Source of the DNA: Tolypothrix brevis GSE-NOS-MK-07-07A
GTDB taxonomy: Bacteria; Cyanobacteriota; Cyanobacteriia; Cyanobacteriales; Nostocaceae
Assembly (NCBI GenBank): GCA_019358985.1
Contig: JAHHIJ010000035.1
Span: 19,557 to 83,556 of the forward strand
Length of the DNA stretch: 64,000 nt
Direction of reading: 5' to 3'
Positions 1 to 10,033 of the stretch are shown piece after piece. The notes beneath the pieces are model-generated. The model saw only the letters and a program-made list of their open reading frames with translations, did not search any database and had not been told where the DNA came from. Each line of letters starts with the position of its first letter. Positions within the stretch are counted from its first letter, which is position 1. The position numbers and the translations under genes were made by a program.

Positions 1-772
1 CGTTGATGATAAACGGATAATCTGTATTCAAATGCACCCACAACAGCGGTTCTTCTTGGAAAGGATACAGGTAGCGGTAAAACTCTAAATAATCTTCTTG
101 ACTCAAGCTACTGGCAGATTCTCGCCAAGGTGCTTTCTGCCTGTTTAATACCTCACCCTCCAGTTTGATGGGTACTGGCATGAAATCGCAGTAAGTCTTG
201 ACAAGATTCTTAATTCGTGATGATTCTAAATATTCCTCTTCTTCCTCTTGCAGTGTGAGGGTAATGGTGGTGCCACGAGTTGTCCGGGGTGAATCTTCCA
301 GGGTGTACTCTGGAGAACCATCACAAGTCCAGTGAACAGCTTGGGAACCTTCTTTATAAGATAAGGTATCAATTTCGACTTTTTGCGCCACCATGAAGGA
401 GGAGTAAAAGCCCAGACCAAAGTGACCGATAATTGGTTGGTCTGATTTGCCTTGGTACTTTTGAATAAATTCTTCGGCACTGGAGAAAGCAACTTGGGTG
501 ATGTATTTTTTCACCTCATCAGCGGTCATCCCGATGCCGTTGTCGGTAATGGAGAGGGTTTTGTTGTTTTTGTCAATGGCAATTTCTATTTCTGGTTCAC
601 CGATTTCACCTGAATATTCCCCAGCGCGAGATACCATGTTCAGTTTTTGGATGGCATCTACAGCGTTGGAAACCAGTTCTCGCAAGAATATTTGGTGGTC
701 GGAGTAGAGCGACTTTTTGATAATCGGGAAAATATTCTCAGTATGGATACTGATAGTGCCTTGTTCAAGCAT
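1..772 (-). CDS. htpG: Molecular chaperone HtpG (Hsp90), N-terminal part
   Basis: ATP-dependent cytosolic Hsp90 chaperone; only about the first 257 residues lie in the window and the frame is still open at base 1. The protein begins MLEQGTISIHTENIFPIIKK and shows the GHKL ATPase fold signatures: SLYSDHQIFLRELVSNAVDA (helix with the catalytic Glu and Mg-binding Asn), ITDNGIGM, and GHFGLGFYSSFMVAQKV. The later segment ending in ENILQ-type cyanobacterial context continues with YCDFMPVPIKLEGE and LEFYRYLYPFQEEPLLWVHL, typical of cyanobacterial HtpG. No frame break seen. It is followed downstream outside the window; clpB, another heat-shock chaperone, lies about 1.3 kb upstream on the same strand. 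Confidence 0.95.
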   Translation of the reverse strand, partial: MLEQGTISIHTENIFPIIKKSLYSDHQIFLRELVSNAVDAIQKLNMVSRAGEYSGEIGEPEIEIAIDKNNKTLSITDNGIGMTADEVKKYITQVAFSSAEEFIQKYQGKSDQPIIGHFGLGFYSSFMVAQKVEIDTLSYKEGSQAVHWTCDGSPEYTLEDSPRTTRGTTITLTLQEEEEEYLESSRIKNLVKTYCDFMPVPIKLEGEVLNRQKAPWRESASSLSQEDYLEFYRYLYPFQEEPLLWVHLNTDYPFIIN

Positions 773-979
773 GATTCCTAATGTTCTGTTTAAGTATCTC
801 AATTATGACTCTGGCAAATACATCATAGCCATCTGCTTTCAAGGTTAAACCTGAAGAATGCTAAAGAGTATGATACCAATTAGGATTCTAAAGGCATAAC
901 TTAGGCGATCGCTTCTTTTTTCAGCGTTGTTTGCCCCCATAGAGTGATTCGGATTTCCCTACCCCTGCTAAATATCCTC

Positions 980-1615
980 CTACTTAGTATTTTTTTCCAA
1001 TACTAAAAAATAGTGATATGGATGGATGGGGTCGATAAATTCTTCCTTGATGCTTAATCCTGCTTTGGCAACCGAGTCTAAAATCCGCTTTTTGGGATAT
1101 CCTTTTAGCCCCATTTCCCAATAATGTTCGTTACAAACTGGTTTTGTACTCCAAAATTTTGGCACATGAAGTAATAAATACCTTGACCTATGTGCATAAG
1201 AATATTTAATTTGAAGTGCCAAAAATTGGGAATTATAGGGAATCGAAATTACTAAAAATTTCTTTGTAATAAATGCAAGTTGTTTTAAGGCTTCTTCTGA
1301 TTGTTCATAAGGCAAGTGTTCTAATACCTGAAATAGTACAATCGCATCAAATTTATCTTTTAGTGTCGAAAAATCATTTGTTAGATCCAAAATTATGTCT
1401 GGTTCTAAGTTGGGGTCAATATCAGCAGTGGTGACATTGTAGCCATTGCGTTTGAGGATATCCGTTAACAGGGAATTAAAAATCCCAATTTCCAGGATGT
1501 TTTTTACCTGTGAGCCTAATGTAAATATTAGACGCAATTGGTGGTGATAACTAATCAGCCTATCTTTTGATAAATATTCCGAATTTTTCAGGTTTAATGA
1601 GCTAATGAGTTGCAT
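980..1615 (-). CDS. Class I SAM-dependent methyltransferase
   Basis: A 211-residue protein of the Methyltransf_11/23 type. Motif I is VKNILEIGIFNSLLTDIL (the glycine loop is weak: EIGIFNS instead of ExGxGxG), followed by acidic motif II TTADIDPNLEPDI, and motif IV LFQVLEHLPYEQSEEAL (the VLEH sequence is typical of this class). The substrate cannot be told. A tail of about 80 residues after the Rossmann part (HRSRYLLLHVPKFW, NEHYWEMGLKGYPKK) resembles small-molecule or lipid/sugar methyltransferases. It is an isolated gene, followed by about 200 bp before htpG and preceded by the palindrome-rich stretch after clpB. Confidence 0.75.
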   Translation of the reverse strand: MQLISSLNLKNSEYLSKDRLISYHHQLRLIFTLGSQVKNILEIGIFNSLLTDILKRNGYNVTTADIDPNLEPDIILDLTNDFSTLKDKFDAIVLFQVLEHLPYEQSEEALKQLAFITKKFLVISIPYNSQFLALQIKYSYAHRSRYLLLHVPKFWSTKPVCNEHYWEMGLKGYPKKRILDSVAKAGLSIKEEFIDPIHPYHYFLVLEKNTK

Positions 1616-1781
1616 AAAATGGACTGACTAAAGTTATGGGTGAGTAATTAAATTTTTCCCAAAAAATCAGTCCGAGTAACAATTTTAGGTTAAAAATATC
1701 TTTGTCATTACCAACAGCCTGGGACTTAAGTCCCAGTCTGATAGCTAAAGTCGGATAAATCCGACTCAAATTATATATATT
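1616..1781. repeat. Palindrome-rich intergenic stretch
   Basis: No gene is seen. The stretch holds an 18-bp perfect palindrome at 1719-1736 (CTGGGACTTAAGTCCCAG) and a shorter inverted repeat at 1750-1765 (GTCGGAT/ATCCGAC), both of a type common in Nostocales intergenic DNA. It leads directly into the 94-bp array. Confidence 0.6.
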
Positions 1782-2116
1782 GTAAAGACGTTCAGGCGGA
1801 ACGTCTCTAGGACGGTTACTATTCTTCCCGCGACTCGGACTCAAATTATATCATGTCCGACAAATCATATATATTGTAAAGACGTTCCGGCGGAACGTCT
1901 CTACGACGGTTGCTATTCTTCCCGCGACTCGGACTCAAATTATATCATGTCCGACAAATCATATATATTGTAAAGACGTTCCGGCGGAACGTCTCTAGGA
2001 CGGTTACTATTCTTCCCGCGACTCGGACTCAATTATTATTATGTCCGACAAATCATATATATTGTAAAGACGTTCCGGCGGAACGTCTCTACGACGGTTA
2101 CTATTCTTCGCGCGAC
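1782..2116. repeat. Tandem array of a 94-bp unit (3.6 copies) running into the clpB 3' end
   Basis: GTAAAGACG recurs at 1782, 1876, 1970 and 2064, exactly 94 bp apart. Each unit carries a palindrome (TTCCGGCGGAA core inside AAGACG...CGTCTCTA), then CTATTCTTCCCGCGAC and CATGTCCGACAAATCATAT. The last, partial unit ends with bases 2101-2116 (CTATTCTTCGCGCGAC), which are the reverse complement of the last five clpB codons plus stop. The unit therefore contains a copy of the clpB 3' end, so the array appears to have grown by duplication from the end of the gene. The first copy has one change in its core (TTCAGGCGGAA). Confidence 0.9.
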
Positions 2117-4758
2117 AATGTGGTAATTTGTGACACTGGCACCTTAGCGGTCACTTTTTTGTTAAAGGTGAGTCCGTTATCGCCTTTGTCGATTATAATA
2201 GTGTCGCCAGAGATAAAGGTGTTCTCTAACAACTTGGTAGCGATCGCATTTTCTACTTCTCGCTGAATTGCCCGTTTGATGGGACGTGCGCCATAAACTG
2301 GATCGTAACCGATTTCTACTAGGCGATCGCACGCCGCTTGCGATATCTCCAATGATATTTTTTGGTCTGCTAGTAAATTTTGCACCCGTTTGAGTTGAAT
2401 CTGGACGATATGCCGCATTTCCGCACGACTGAGGGTGTGGAAAATAATTATATCATCGACGCGGTTAAGAAACTCTGGGCGAAAGTGCGATCGCAAAGCT
2501 TCTGTTACCCGCTTTTGCATCATGTCATATTTGGAGTCATCACCAGATACATCCAAAATGTATTCGCTACCGATGTTACTGGTCATGACAATGACGGTGT
2601 TTCTAAAATCAACTAATCTCCCCTGCGAATCAGTAATTCTACCGTCATCTAAAACCTGTAACAAAAGGTTAAATACGTCAGGATGCGCTTTTTCCACTTC
2701 ATCCAAAAGCACCACCGAATAAGGACGACGGCGAATCGCTTCCGAAAGTTGACCGCCTTCTTCATAGCCTACATATCCGGGAGGCGCTCCCACTAAGCGG
2801 GAAACCGAATGTTTCTCCATATACTCGGACATATCTAAGCGCACCAATGCATCACTAGAATCAAAGAGAAACTGCGCTAATGTCCGTGCTAGCTCGGTTT
2901 TCCCCACTCCAGTGGGTCCCATGAACAAAAATGATCCAATTGGACGACCTGGGTCTTTCATCCCCGCACGAGCGCGACGAATTGCCGCTGATACCGCTGC
3001 TACAGCTTCCTCTTGCCCAATAACTCGTTCGTGCAAATGGCTTTCTAATTGCAGTAACTTTTGCCGTTCTGATTCCAAAAGGCGATTTACGGGAATTCCT
3101 GTCCATTTGGCGACGATTTCGGCAATATCAGCTTCAGTGACTTGTTCCCGCAGTAAGGTAGTACCTTGGTTTTGAGTTTCCAGAAGTTGCGCTTCTTTGA
3201 CTTCCAACTCCCGCTGTACTCGCTCCAAATCGTCATATTTTAGCTTGGCAGCTTTATTAAGATCGTAAGCGCGTTCGGCTTGCTCAATTTGTACCCGCAG
3301 CGCTTCTTCTTGTTTCTTTAACGCGCTGATAGCTTCTAATACCTGCTTTTCGCCTTGCCATTGCTCATTAAATTTCTGCTGTTTTTCAGTTAAATTGGCG
3401 ATTTCTTGCTCAATTCGGTCTAAACGCTCTTTTGTTTGCGGCGTACCTTTCTCTTCCCCAGCCAATGACAGCTTTTCCATTTCTAGCTGCATTAAACGAC
3501 GGTCAACAATTTCTAATTCCGCAGGTTTGGAGGTAATTTCCATTTTCAACTGTGCTGCGGCTTCGTCTACTAAGTCGATCGCTTTATCTGGCAAAAAGCG
3601 ATCGCTTATATATCTTGATGATAATGTAGCGGCTGCGACTAACGCCGAATCAGAAATCTTTACATTATGATGCACTTCGTAACGTTCTTTCAAACCGCGT
3701 AAAATGGAAATGGTATTTTCCACGCTCGGCTGATCCACAAATACTTGCTGAAAACGTCTTTCTAATGCGGCGTCTTTTTCGATATACTTACGGTATTCAT
3801 CCAAAGTTGTCGCGCCAATACAACGCAGTTCTCCCCGCGCTAACATTGGTTTGAGTAAATTCCCGGCATCCATTGCTCCTTGTTGGTTAGAACCTGTACC
3901 AACAACGGTATGCAACTCGTCAATAAATAAAACTATTTGACCGTTTGATTCAGTAACTTCACGTAAAACTGCTTTTAAACGGTCTTCAAATTCACCTCGA
4001 TATTTTGCCCCAGCAATCAAACTACCCATATCTAGGGAAATTAACTGGCGGTTTTTCAAAGATTCGGGAACGTCACCGTTAACCATGCGCTGTGCTAATG
4101 CTTCAGCGATCGCTGTTTTACCTACCCCAGGTTCCCCAATTAATACCGGGTTATTCTTACTGCGGCGCGATAATACTTGAATTACGCGGCGAATTTCATC
4201 ATCGCGTCCTATTACGGGGTCTAGCCTACCAGCTTTTGCTTGTTCTGTCAAGTCTCTACCGAACTTTTGCAAAGCTTCGTAACGAGATTCTGGAGCTTGA
4301 TCGGTTACTTTTTGGCTACCACGAACGGTTTTGATCGTCGCTTCTAACTTTGAAGAATCCAAATTAAAAGCTTTGAACATTTTGCGTCCGATGCGATCGT
4401 CTTCGGCAAAAGCCAGAAGCATGTGTTCTACAGAAATGAAGGAATCCTTCATTCTAACTTTGGTTTCTTCGGCTCGGTCTAACATCATATCTAAATTGCG
4501 ACCAAGATAAAGCTGTTCATTTTTGCCAACTTTCGGCTGACGTTGGATAAATGCTTCAACTTGCTGCTGCAAACGGAACGGATCAACCTCACATCGTCCG
4601 AGGATTCGTGTTGCTAATCCTGTGGGTTCTTCTAATAAAGCAATCATTAAATGTTCAACATCTAATTGCTGTTGTTGATAAGCACGAACTACATCCTGAG
4701 ATTTAACGATCGCTTCCCAGGCTTTATCAGTAAATTTATTTGGATCTGTAGGCTGCAT
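2101..4758 (-). CDS. clpB: ATP-dependent disaggregase ClpB
   Basis: Hexameric Hsp100 disaggregase that works with DnaK to rescue aggregated proteins. Order: Clp N domain (1-150), first AAA+ with Walker A GEPGVGKT and Walker [10 protein letters not shown], the coiled-coil middle domain (about 410-530, rich in Glu, Gln and Lys), second AAA+ with GPTGVGKT and [11 protein letters not shown], and sensor 2 GARPIKRAI. The start chosen is the ATG at 4758 ([19 protein letters not shown]), giving 885 residues; an in-frame ATG 60 bases upstream only adds sequence read from a heptad-repeat region. The C-terminus ends [10 protein letters not shown], and its last codons are part of the downstream 94-bp repeat. 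Confidence 0.96.
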   Translation of the reverse strand: MQPTDPNKFTDKAWEAIVKSQDVVRAYQQQQLDVEHLMIALLEEPTGLATRILGRCEVDPFRLQQQVEAFIQRQPKVGKNEQLYLGRNLDMMLDRAEETKVRMKDSFISVEHMLLAFAEDDRIGRKMFKAFNLDSSKLEATIKTVRGSQKVTDQAPESRYEALQKFGRDLTEQAKAGRLDPVIGRDDEIRRVIQVLSRRSKNNPVLIGEPGVGKTAIAEALAQRMVNGDVPESLKNRQLISLDMGSLIAGAKYRGEFEDRLKAVLREVTESNGQIVLFIDELHTVVGTGSNQQGAMDAGNLLKPMLARGELRCIGATTLDEYRKYIEKDAALERRFQQVFVDQPSVENTISILRGLKERYEVHHNVKISDSALVAAATLSSRYISDRFLPDKAIDLVDEAAAQLKMEITSKPAELEIVDRRLMQLEMEKLSLAGEEKGTPQTKERLDRIEQEIANLTEKQQKFNEQWQGEKQVLEAISALKKQEEALRVQIEQAERAYDLNKAAKLKYDDLERVQRELEVKEAQLLETQNQGTTLLREQVTEADIAEIVAKWTGIPVNRLLESERQKLLQLESHLHERVIGQEEAVAAVSAAIRRARAGMKDPGRPIGSFLFMGPTGVGKTELARTLAQFLFDSSDALVRLDMSEYMEKHSVSRLVGAPPGYVGYEEGGQLSEAIRRRPYSVVLLDEVEKAHPDVFNLLLQVLDDGRITDSQGRLVDFRNTVIVMTSNIGSEYILDVSGDDSKYDMMQKRVTEALRSHFRPEFLNRVDDIIIFHTLSRAEMRHIVQIQLKRVQNLLADQKISLEISQAACDRLVEIGYDPVYGARPIKRAIQREVENAIATKLLENTFISGDTIIIDKGDNGLTFNKKVTAKVPVSQITTLSREE

Positions 4759-4790
4759 CTTTAAATAATTTAGGATTTTAGATTTTAAAT

Positions 4791-4832
4791 TGGTAATTGG
4801 GCATTGGGCAATGGGCAATGGGCATTGGTAAT
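4791..4832. repeat. Heptad repeat (TGGGCAA type) upstream of clpB
   Basis: Imperfect seven-base periodicity (ATTGGGC, AATGGGC, AATGGGC, ATTGGTA). This matches the short tandemly repeated repetitive (STRR) class known from heterocystous cyanobacteria. It lies in the clpB leader. Confidence 0.7.
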
Positions 4833-4843
4833 AATTCTTTTTC

Positions 4844-4894
4844 TAGTTCCCAGTCCCCAGTCCCCAGTCCCCAGTCCCTATTCCCCATTCCCTA
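4844..4894. repeat. Heptad repeat (TCCCCAG type)
   Basis: Seven-base tandem units CAGTCCC/CCAGTCC followed by TATTCCC and CATTCCC. STRR class; it fills the space between clpB and the porin stop codon. Confidence 0.75.
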
Positions 4895-4896
4895 AT

Positions 4897-6648
4897 TTAA
4901 AACGAAAACACCGTTCTGAGTGTACTTTGCCAGATGGTGCCGTTGGAGCTATCGTTATTAGGGTTGCTCACTAGTGATAGTATAGGGGTTATACTTACAT
5001 TGTCGTTTAACTGTAGATTATAGAATGCCTCGAAGTTAGTTTGGGTAGCGTCACCAAAAGCTTCAGCAACAAAAGGTTGACCGATCGCTACACCGGCTAC
5101 GGTTCCGGGAAGAACGAAGTTACGCAAACCCACACCAATAGCCCAACTTAAAGGCTGTAAATCTATATTTTGGTTGATGGCAGTGTTAAATCCTTGGTAG
5201 TTACCGACTCCCAAGCGAGTAAAAATTCCGGTGTTGCGATTTAAACTATATTCGGCATTGACCCCAAAGGCGTTAATATCAGTGTTGTTAATTTCCGCAT
5301 TAGTATATTGTAGCCGCAATGCGAAGCGCGAACTTGGGGAATATTCCACTTCGACACTGGCTTGACGGCGATCGCCAAATAAACCTCCGTTTGTGGTTGA
5401 ATTAGATTGATTGGCGTTGCCGGCGATGTAAAGCGATCGCACGGTGAATTTGCTATTTTTCGGTTTCCATGCGATGGCAGCACCGGCACCACCATCTCGA
5501 TCTATTTGATTTTGAACAATCAGAGGGTTATTGATCAAAAAGGTGGAACTAAAATCAACCGCTTCGTTGTTAGCGTATTTATTGCGATCTATAAAATCCC
5601 GTGGTAGCATTTTTGCGCCAACGGTGACAGCTAAATCTGGAGAGGGACGAAACGAGTAGTATAATCGCCTTAGACGTAAGTTTTCGTCTACGTTGGTGTA
5701 ATCGAGTCCTCCATAATTGCCGATAAAGCCGCTGTTTGCCAAATTATTAGAATTTTCCTGCTGTGCCAAATTTATCGCATCAGCGCCATTATTACCAGAT
5801 TCTAACTGAGTGACAAGTAAATCTTTTTCGTTAAAGCTGGTATTGAGATTTAACCGGGAACGGGCGACTATAGTACTGTTAGCATCACTACCGCTGGTGG
5901 GGGCAAAAATTAATTGACCTTTAAGGGTTGTTGTGGTAGAGAATTGACGTGCTTCGAGATAATTTGCGCGATCGCTTGTTGTGTTGACACGTTTTTGCAA
6001 ATCATCTAAAGCAGACCGATATTCTTTTTGTAAGCGTCGTAAGGTGATAATATCTTCTTGAATGTATTGATCGCCGATCGCTGTAGCAATCAACCCTTCA
6101 ACTTTATCTAAAGTAGCCGCTAAACCTGCGGCAAATTCATCACGCGTCAGAGGACGATTGCCTTTAAAAGTGCCATCGCTAAAACCAGAGATAATATTAT
6201 AGCGTTCCATAAGCGATCGCAATGCCTGATAAGCCCAATCTGTTGGTTGAACATCAGACAATTGAGAAACCGAAGTTTGCGGAGTTAAAAACTCAGAATC
6301 TGCCTCCACATTACCAGATTGATTTGCTACTTCGACAGTTGGGAATTGGGCATTTATCTGGCTTATCTCCCCTTCCAGATTCATCTGTGCCTTTAATGGC
6401 AAGCAAGTCTGGAGGAATGTAGTGATAATACTTACTGCCACAATCCAATAGGACTTACTCGTACTAGGCACTAAAGTGCCTAAAATAAGCGCTAAAGCGC
6501 TTACTACGAGTTTATATTTATCTTTCTTGTGCGATCGCGTAAGTTCTATCCAATAAAACTTGCGTCGGTTGCTGATAGTTTTGCAACCGACTAAGTTCTC
6601 AGACGACAACTTTTGAGAATTAATTTTTTGCCGCAGATATTGCTTCAC
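4897..6648 (-). CDS. SLH domain plus OprB-type outer-membrane porin
   Basis: Major cyanobacterial outer-membrane porin architecture. After a hydrophobic N-terminus and signal region (about 48-90), an SLH domain follows (about 130-190: VQPTDWAYQALRSLMERYNI, FSDGTFKGNRPLTRDEFAAG) that would bind the peptidoglycan-linked polymer, then a coiled coil (about 195-235: EDIITLRRLQKEYRSALDDL) and an OprB beta-barrel ending in Phe (LRTVFSF). Length 583 is usual for this family apart from a long N-terminus. Residues about 46-64 are encoded by a palindromic repeat (6457-6511), so the true start or signal peptide may lie further in. Likely permits diffusion of ions or small solutes. Confidence 0.88.
   Translation of the reverse strand: MKQYLRQKINSQKLSSENLVGCKTISNRRKFYWIELTRSHKKDKYKLVVSALALILGTLVPSTSKSYWIVAVSIITTFLQTCLPLKAQMNLEGEISQINAQFPTVEVANQSGNVEADSEFLTPQTSVSQLSDVQPTDWAYQALRSLMERYNIISGFSDGTFKGNRPLTRDEFAAGLAATLDKVEGLIATAIGDQYIQEDIITLRRLQKEYRSALDDLQKRVNTTSDRANYLEARQFSTTTTLKGQLIFAPTSGSDANSTIVARSRLNLNTSFNEKDLLVTQLESGNNGADAINLAQQENSNNLANSGFIGNYGGLDYTNVDENLRLRRLYYSFRPSPDLAVTVGAKMLPRDFIDRNKYANNEAVDFSSTFLINNPLIVQNQIDRDGGAGAAIAWKPKNSKFTVRSLYIAGNANQSNSTTNGGLFGDRRQASVEVEYSPSSRFALRLQYTNAEINNTDINAFGVNAEYSLNRNTGIFTRLGVGNYQGFNTAINQNIDLQPLSWAIGVGLRNFVLPGTVAGVAIGQPFVAEAFGDATQTNFEAFYNLQLNDNVSITPILSLVSNPNNDSSNGTIWQSTLRTVFSF
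6457..6511. repeat. Palindromic repeat inside the porin leader
   Basis: Bounded by ACTCGTA and TACGAGT, it contains two nested palindromes, TAGGCACTAAAGTGCCTA and AAGCGCTAAAGCGCTT. It lies within the reading frame and encodes part of a hydrophobic segment (VVSALALILGTLV). Confidence 0.8.
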
Positions 6649-6676
6649 GCGAAATTTTACCTATGGAACAATATAA

Positions 6677-7111
6677 TTACTGAGTTACAAGTTTTTCTTG
6701 TGACTCCTGTTTCGCATTTGAACCCTGAGTACTGAGTTCAATAAGTTCTACTTTGTACCCATCTGGATCTTCGACAAAAGCAATTACCGTTGAACCGTGT
6801 TTCATCGGTCCTGGTTCTCGGACTACTTTAGCACCAGTCTTTTTGATTTCGTCACAGGTAGAGTAAATATCATCGACTCCTAAGGCAATGTGACCGTAAG
6901 CATTTCCTAAGTCGTATTTTTCCACACCCCAGTTGTAAGTGAGTTCTAGCACCGTATTGTCTGTTTCGTCACCGTAACCGACAAAAGCGAGGGTAAATTC
7001 TCCACCTGGATAATCTTTTCGTCGCAGTAACTTCATTCCCAGGACATCGCAATAAAATTTTAAGGATTCTTCGAGGTTGCCGACGCGTAACATTGTGTGT
7101 AGTAAGCGCAT
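6677..7111 (-). CDS. gloA: Lactoylglutathione lyase (glyoxalase I)
   Basis: Converts the methylglyoxal-glutathione hemithioacetal to S-lactoylglutathione in methylglyoxal detoxification. The protein from the ATG at 7111 is 144 residues, [20 protein letters not shown]. Metal ligands expected for the family are visible: His in LLHTMLRVG, Glu in VLELTYNWG, His in GHIALGVDD and Glu in YKVELIEL. An upstream in-frame ATG (7141) adds ten residues without family support. The tail after position 125 ([14 protein letters not shown]) is an unstructured extension. Confidence 0.93.
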   Translation of the reverse strand: MRLLHTMLRVGNLEESLKFYCDVLGMKLLRRKDYPGGEFTLAFVGYGDETDNTVLELTYNWGVEKYDLGNAYGHIALGVDDIYSTCDEIKKTGAKVVREPGPMKHGSTVIAFVEDPDGYKVELIELSTQGSNAKQESQEKLVTQ

Positions 7112-7244
7112 AATACCTTTTTGTGTTTGGTTGGATGGCAATTGGACTTATAGCATAAATATATATAAAACTTACGCACCGTGACGCAATTACGTCCGTT
7201 GCGATCGCGAAGAGAAGCAATCTCAAACCTTGATTTTACATTAG

Positions 7245-7321
7245 ACATAGAAGTGAAAATTAATTATGCGTTCACCATAACCCTCGTAGAGACGCGAAAT
7301 TTCGCGTCTCTACATAGATGT
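7245..7321. repeat. AGACAT-ended element with CGAAATTTCG core
   Basis: Starts AGACATAGAAGTGAAAAT, carries the palindrome GTAGAGACG + CGAAATTTCG + CGTCTCTAC at 7286-7313 and ends near GATGTCT. It matches other copies such as 41501 and 62322. Confidence 0.75.
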
Positions 7322-7450
7322 CTATTGAGAGTGCGTAATACCGATTATTCTATGTAAAATCCTGCACAATTAGTGCAAACTTTTTCTCAATGTAATGAGC
7401 GATCGCCATAAAATTACTTTGGAATAGCTAATATCATGTCCGCAACCGTC

Positions 7451-7479
7451 GTAAAGACGTAGCACTGCTACGTCTCTAC
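7451..7479. repeat. Palindrome, TAGCACTGCTA core
   Basis: GTAAAGACG + TAGCACTGCTA + CGTCTCTAC, followed by an arm ending in CACTTCTTGTGTCTAAT that is shared with other copies of the larger element. Confidence 0.8.
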
Positions 7480-7598
7480 ATTGTTTTTCACTTCTTGTGT
7501 CTAATAGGAAAATTTCTTTGTCTGTAATGACTAGATGAGATGTTGTAGTGGTACTAGTGATAGTACGGGCTTATAGAAACCATTATATTTATTCTGTA

Positions 7599-9987
7599 AT
7601 GAATAATAAAGCGGGTGTCCAAACGATTTTGCTGTTGGCAGCTAATCCTAGAGATACTTCTAAACTGCAACTTGATGTAGAAGTGCGGGAAATTGATGAG
7701 GGATTGCAACGAGCGAATAAGCGGGAACAGTTTAAATTAGAACAAAAGTGGGCAGTGCGATCGCGTGATTTTTATCGCGCTATTCTCGACACTCGTCCTC
7801 AGATTGTTCACTTTTGCGGACACGGGACGGCTGAGGATGGCATTATCCTGGAAAATGAGATGAAGCAGACGGTGTATGTACAAGCTGATGCGCTGGCAAG
7901 TATGTTTAAGCTGTTTGCGAAAAAGGGTGTGGAGTGTGTTGTTCTTAACGCTTGTTATTCAGAAGTGCAAGCAAAGGCTATTAGCCAACATGTCAAATAT
8001 GTCATTGGCATGAATAAATCTGTGGGTGGCAGCTGTTGCCTTTGCTGTGGCATTTTACGATGCTTTAGGTGCTGGGGAAGATGTGGAGTTTGCCTATGAA
8101 TTAGGCTGCTCTCAAATGATAGGTTTTTTGGAGCAGCAAACTCCGGTTTTGAAGAAAAATGAATTAACTGATGTCTCAACTGATGTCTCGACTGATGTCT
8201 CAACTACTTTTGAAACAGATGTTATTCCACCCAACCCTTACCAGGGATTGTCTGCTTTTGAGGAAGAGGATGCAGCTTTCTTTTTTGGACGGGAAACTTT
8301 TGTTAATGAGTTAGTTCAAACAACTCGCAAACAGGCTTTGGTAGGAGTGATTGGTCCGAGTGGTAGTGGTAAATCTTCTATCGTGTTTGCCGGACTGATT
8401 CCCAAGTTGCGAAGTCAGGGAAACTGGCTGATTTTATCTTTCCGTCCTGGTAATCAACCATTTTATCAGATCGCTTGTGCATTGGTGCGTTTATTAGAGC
8501 CAGAAGTTGGTGAAACTCAACAACTACGCGAAGCAGCGGGACTTGCAGGTGATATGCAGTCGGGTAGAATTACTTTGCAGCAAGTAGCGTCTCGCATCCA
8601 AGAACGCAACGGTGGGAAACGTCTGTTGTTGATTGCAGATCAATTTGAAGAACTTTATACGCTTTGCCAGAAGGAAGAACAAGAAGGCTTTGCGGATGCA
8701 ATCCTTGGTGGTATCTCTCCCGAAAATCTGACACTGATTTTCACCTTACGAGCCGATTTTTACGGTTATGTGCTTTCCTACCGTCCGTTTCGGGATGCGT
8801 TGCAGGAGTTTACACCTCAGTTGTTGAGTTCGATGAAACGGGAGGAATTGAAAGCAGCGATCGCACTGCCGGCACAAAAGTTAGAGGTGCAATTAGAAGG
8901 GCAACTGACGCAACGAATTTTGGATGATGTCGGACAAGAACCGGGTAACTTGCCTTTGTTGGAATTTGCTTTAACTCGACTGTGGGAAAAGCAAGAAAAT
9001 CGGGTGTTAACTCACCAAGCATACGATGAAATTGGGGGAGTTAAGAAGGCGATCGCTAATCATGCAGAACAGGTTTATCAACAACTTAGTGGAACACAGC
9101 AAAACCAGGCACAGCGCATTTTTGTGCAATTAGTGCGTCCTGGGGAGGGAACGGAGGATACTCGACGCATAGCGACTCGTGCGGAAGTTGGAGAAGATAG
9201 TTGGGGCTTGGTGAGTTATTTAGCGGGGTATCAAGCGCGGTTGGTTGTGACAGGACGCCGGGAAGACCTCACCTTGCCCAATCCGGCACCCCTCTCCTTA
9301 ACAAGGAGAGGGGATGGGGGTGAGGTTTCTTTTGCAGAAGATACGGTAGAGGTGGTGCATGAAGCGCTGATTCGGGAATGGGGAACTTTGCGAGAGTGGA
9401 TGAATGCTAGCCGTCAGTTTCGCACTTGGCAAGAGCGCTTAAAGGTGGCATTACGAGAGTGGAAAAATGACAACCATGATTCTGGGGCTTTGTTGCGTGG
9501 TGTGCCGTTGACTGTGGCATCCGATTGGTTGCACAAACGTGCTGCGGAAATGACGCAGGAGGAGCAAGATTTTATTCAAGTTAGCGGACAACAACGGGAT
9601 AGAGAGAAGCAGCAAGAGAAACGCCGGCGGCAACAAACTATTTTTGTCTTGACTGGTGGTTTTGTCGGTACTTTGATATTAGCTGGCTTTGGCTTTTGGC
9701 AATTGCAGCAAGCTGAAGAAAATCAGCTTGGTCAAATTGAGGCTCTGGCTAATTATTCCACTGAACTTAGGAATCGAGGGCAATACTTTGATGCCCTCAT
9801 TGAAGCTTTACGAGCTGCAAAACCATTACACTCAAAAAACAATCCTTCGATGCAGGTGGTCTTACAGGTAAGCGAGTCAGAACAGAATAAAGTTCAGCAA
9901 AAGTATGGGTTGAAAGATAGCCGTCAATTTCCGAGACTTGCACCCGTTGTAACCACGGTAGACAAACACCATGCCGAGGATGGCTAG
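7599..9987 (+). pseudogene. CHAT-nSTAND NTPase, frameshifted and lacking its C-terminal repeats
   Basis: The first frame (from ATG 7599, MNNKAGVQTILLLAANPRDT) encodes a CHAT caspase-like domain with the His-Gly motif HFCGHGT and the Cys motif VVLNACYSE. The frame breaks near 8020-8030: GGTGGCAGCTGTTGCC reads as if two bases were lost from a GGT-GAT-GCA-GCT-GTT string, and the second frame resumes AVAFAVAFYDALGAGED. It then gives EAD-linked nSTAND: NPYQGLSAFEEEDAAFFFGR, Walker A GPSGSGKSS, Walker B LLLIADQFEELY, and a membrane or hydrophobic helix (about 9640-9700). The WD40-type repeats normal for such proteins are missing; from about 9860 the sequence is antisense to a vapC gene. Repeat-derived codons at 9289-9328. 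Probably dead, or a shortened NTPase. Confidence 0.8.
9289..9328. repeat. Inverted repeat in the nSTAND coding region
   Basis: CCCCTCTCC...GGAGAGGGG followed by ATGGGGGTGAGG, a frequent Nostocales intergenic repeat. It is read in frame as APLSLTRRGDGGEVS between two conserved blocks. Confidence 0.7.
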
Positions 9988-10033
9988 ATTCAAAAGCTGC
10001 TACCAATACTGAAGTATCAAATAGGACTTTCAT
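9797..10033 (-). pseudogene. Truncated PIN-domain (VapC-type) toxin
   Basis: From ATG 10033 it reads MKVLFDTSVLVAAFESSHPR and THTFAELYSVLTRLPVRPP, the N-terminal half of a PIN ribonuclease with the first acidic residue (FDTS) and AEL. After about position 9862 the homology stops and the frame reads antisense of the nSTAND gene up to a stop at 9797. The acidic residues of the C-terminal half (usually about 135-140 residues in total) are lacking, so no nuclease is expected. It overlaps the antitoxin by 17 bases, the usual arrangement for such pairs. Confidence 0.8.

Larger units (their letters stand above)
7112..7598. other. Intergenic region with two palindromic elements
   Basis: No gene is seen in this 487-bp gap. 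It holds two members of the GTAGAGACG palindrome family (7286-7313 and 7451-7479) and their flanking element arms, described separately. Confidence 0.6.

Noticed and set aside
1782..2116. Possible CRISPR array
   Set aside because: Whole 94-bp units are nearly identical, so there are no unique spacers; no cas genes nearby.
1602..2266. Open frames of 80 and 118 residues on both strands
   Set aside because: They are read through the 94-bp array and its palindromes; the repeated peptide is a product of the repeat period, not a gene.
5241..5495. Open frame opposite or shifted in the porin gene
   Set aside because: Shifted frame inside a strong coding sequence without homology or ribosome site.
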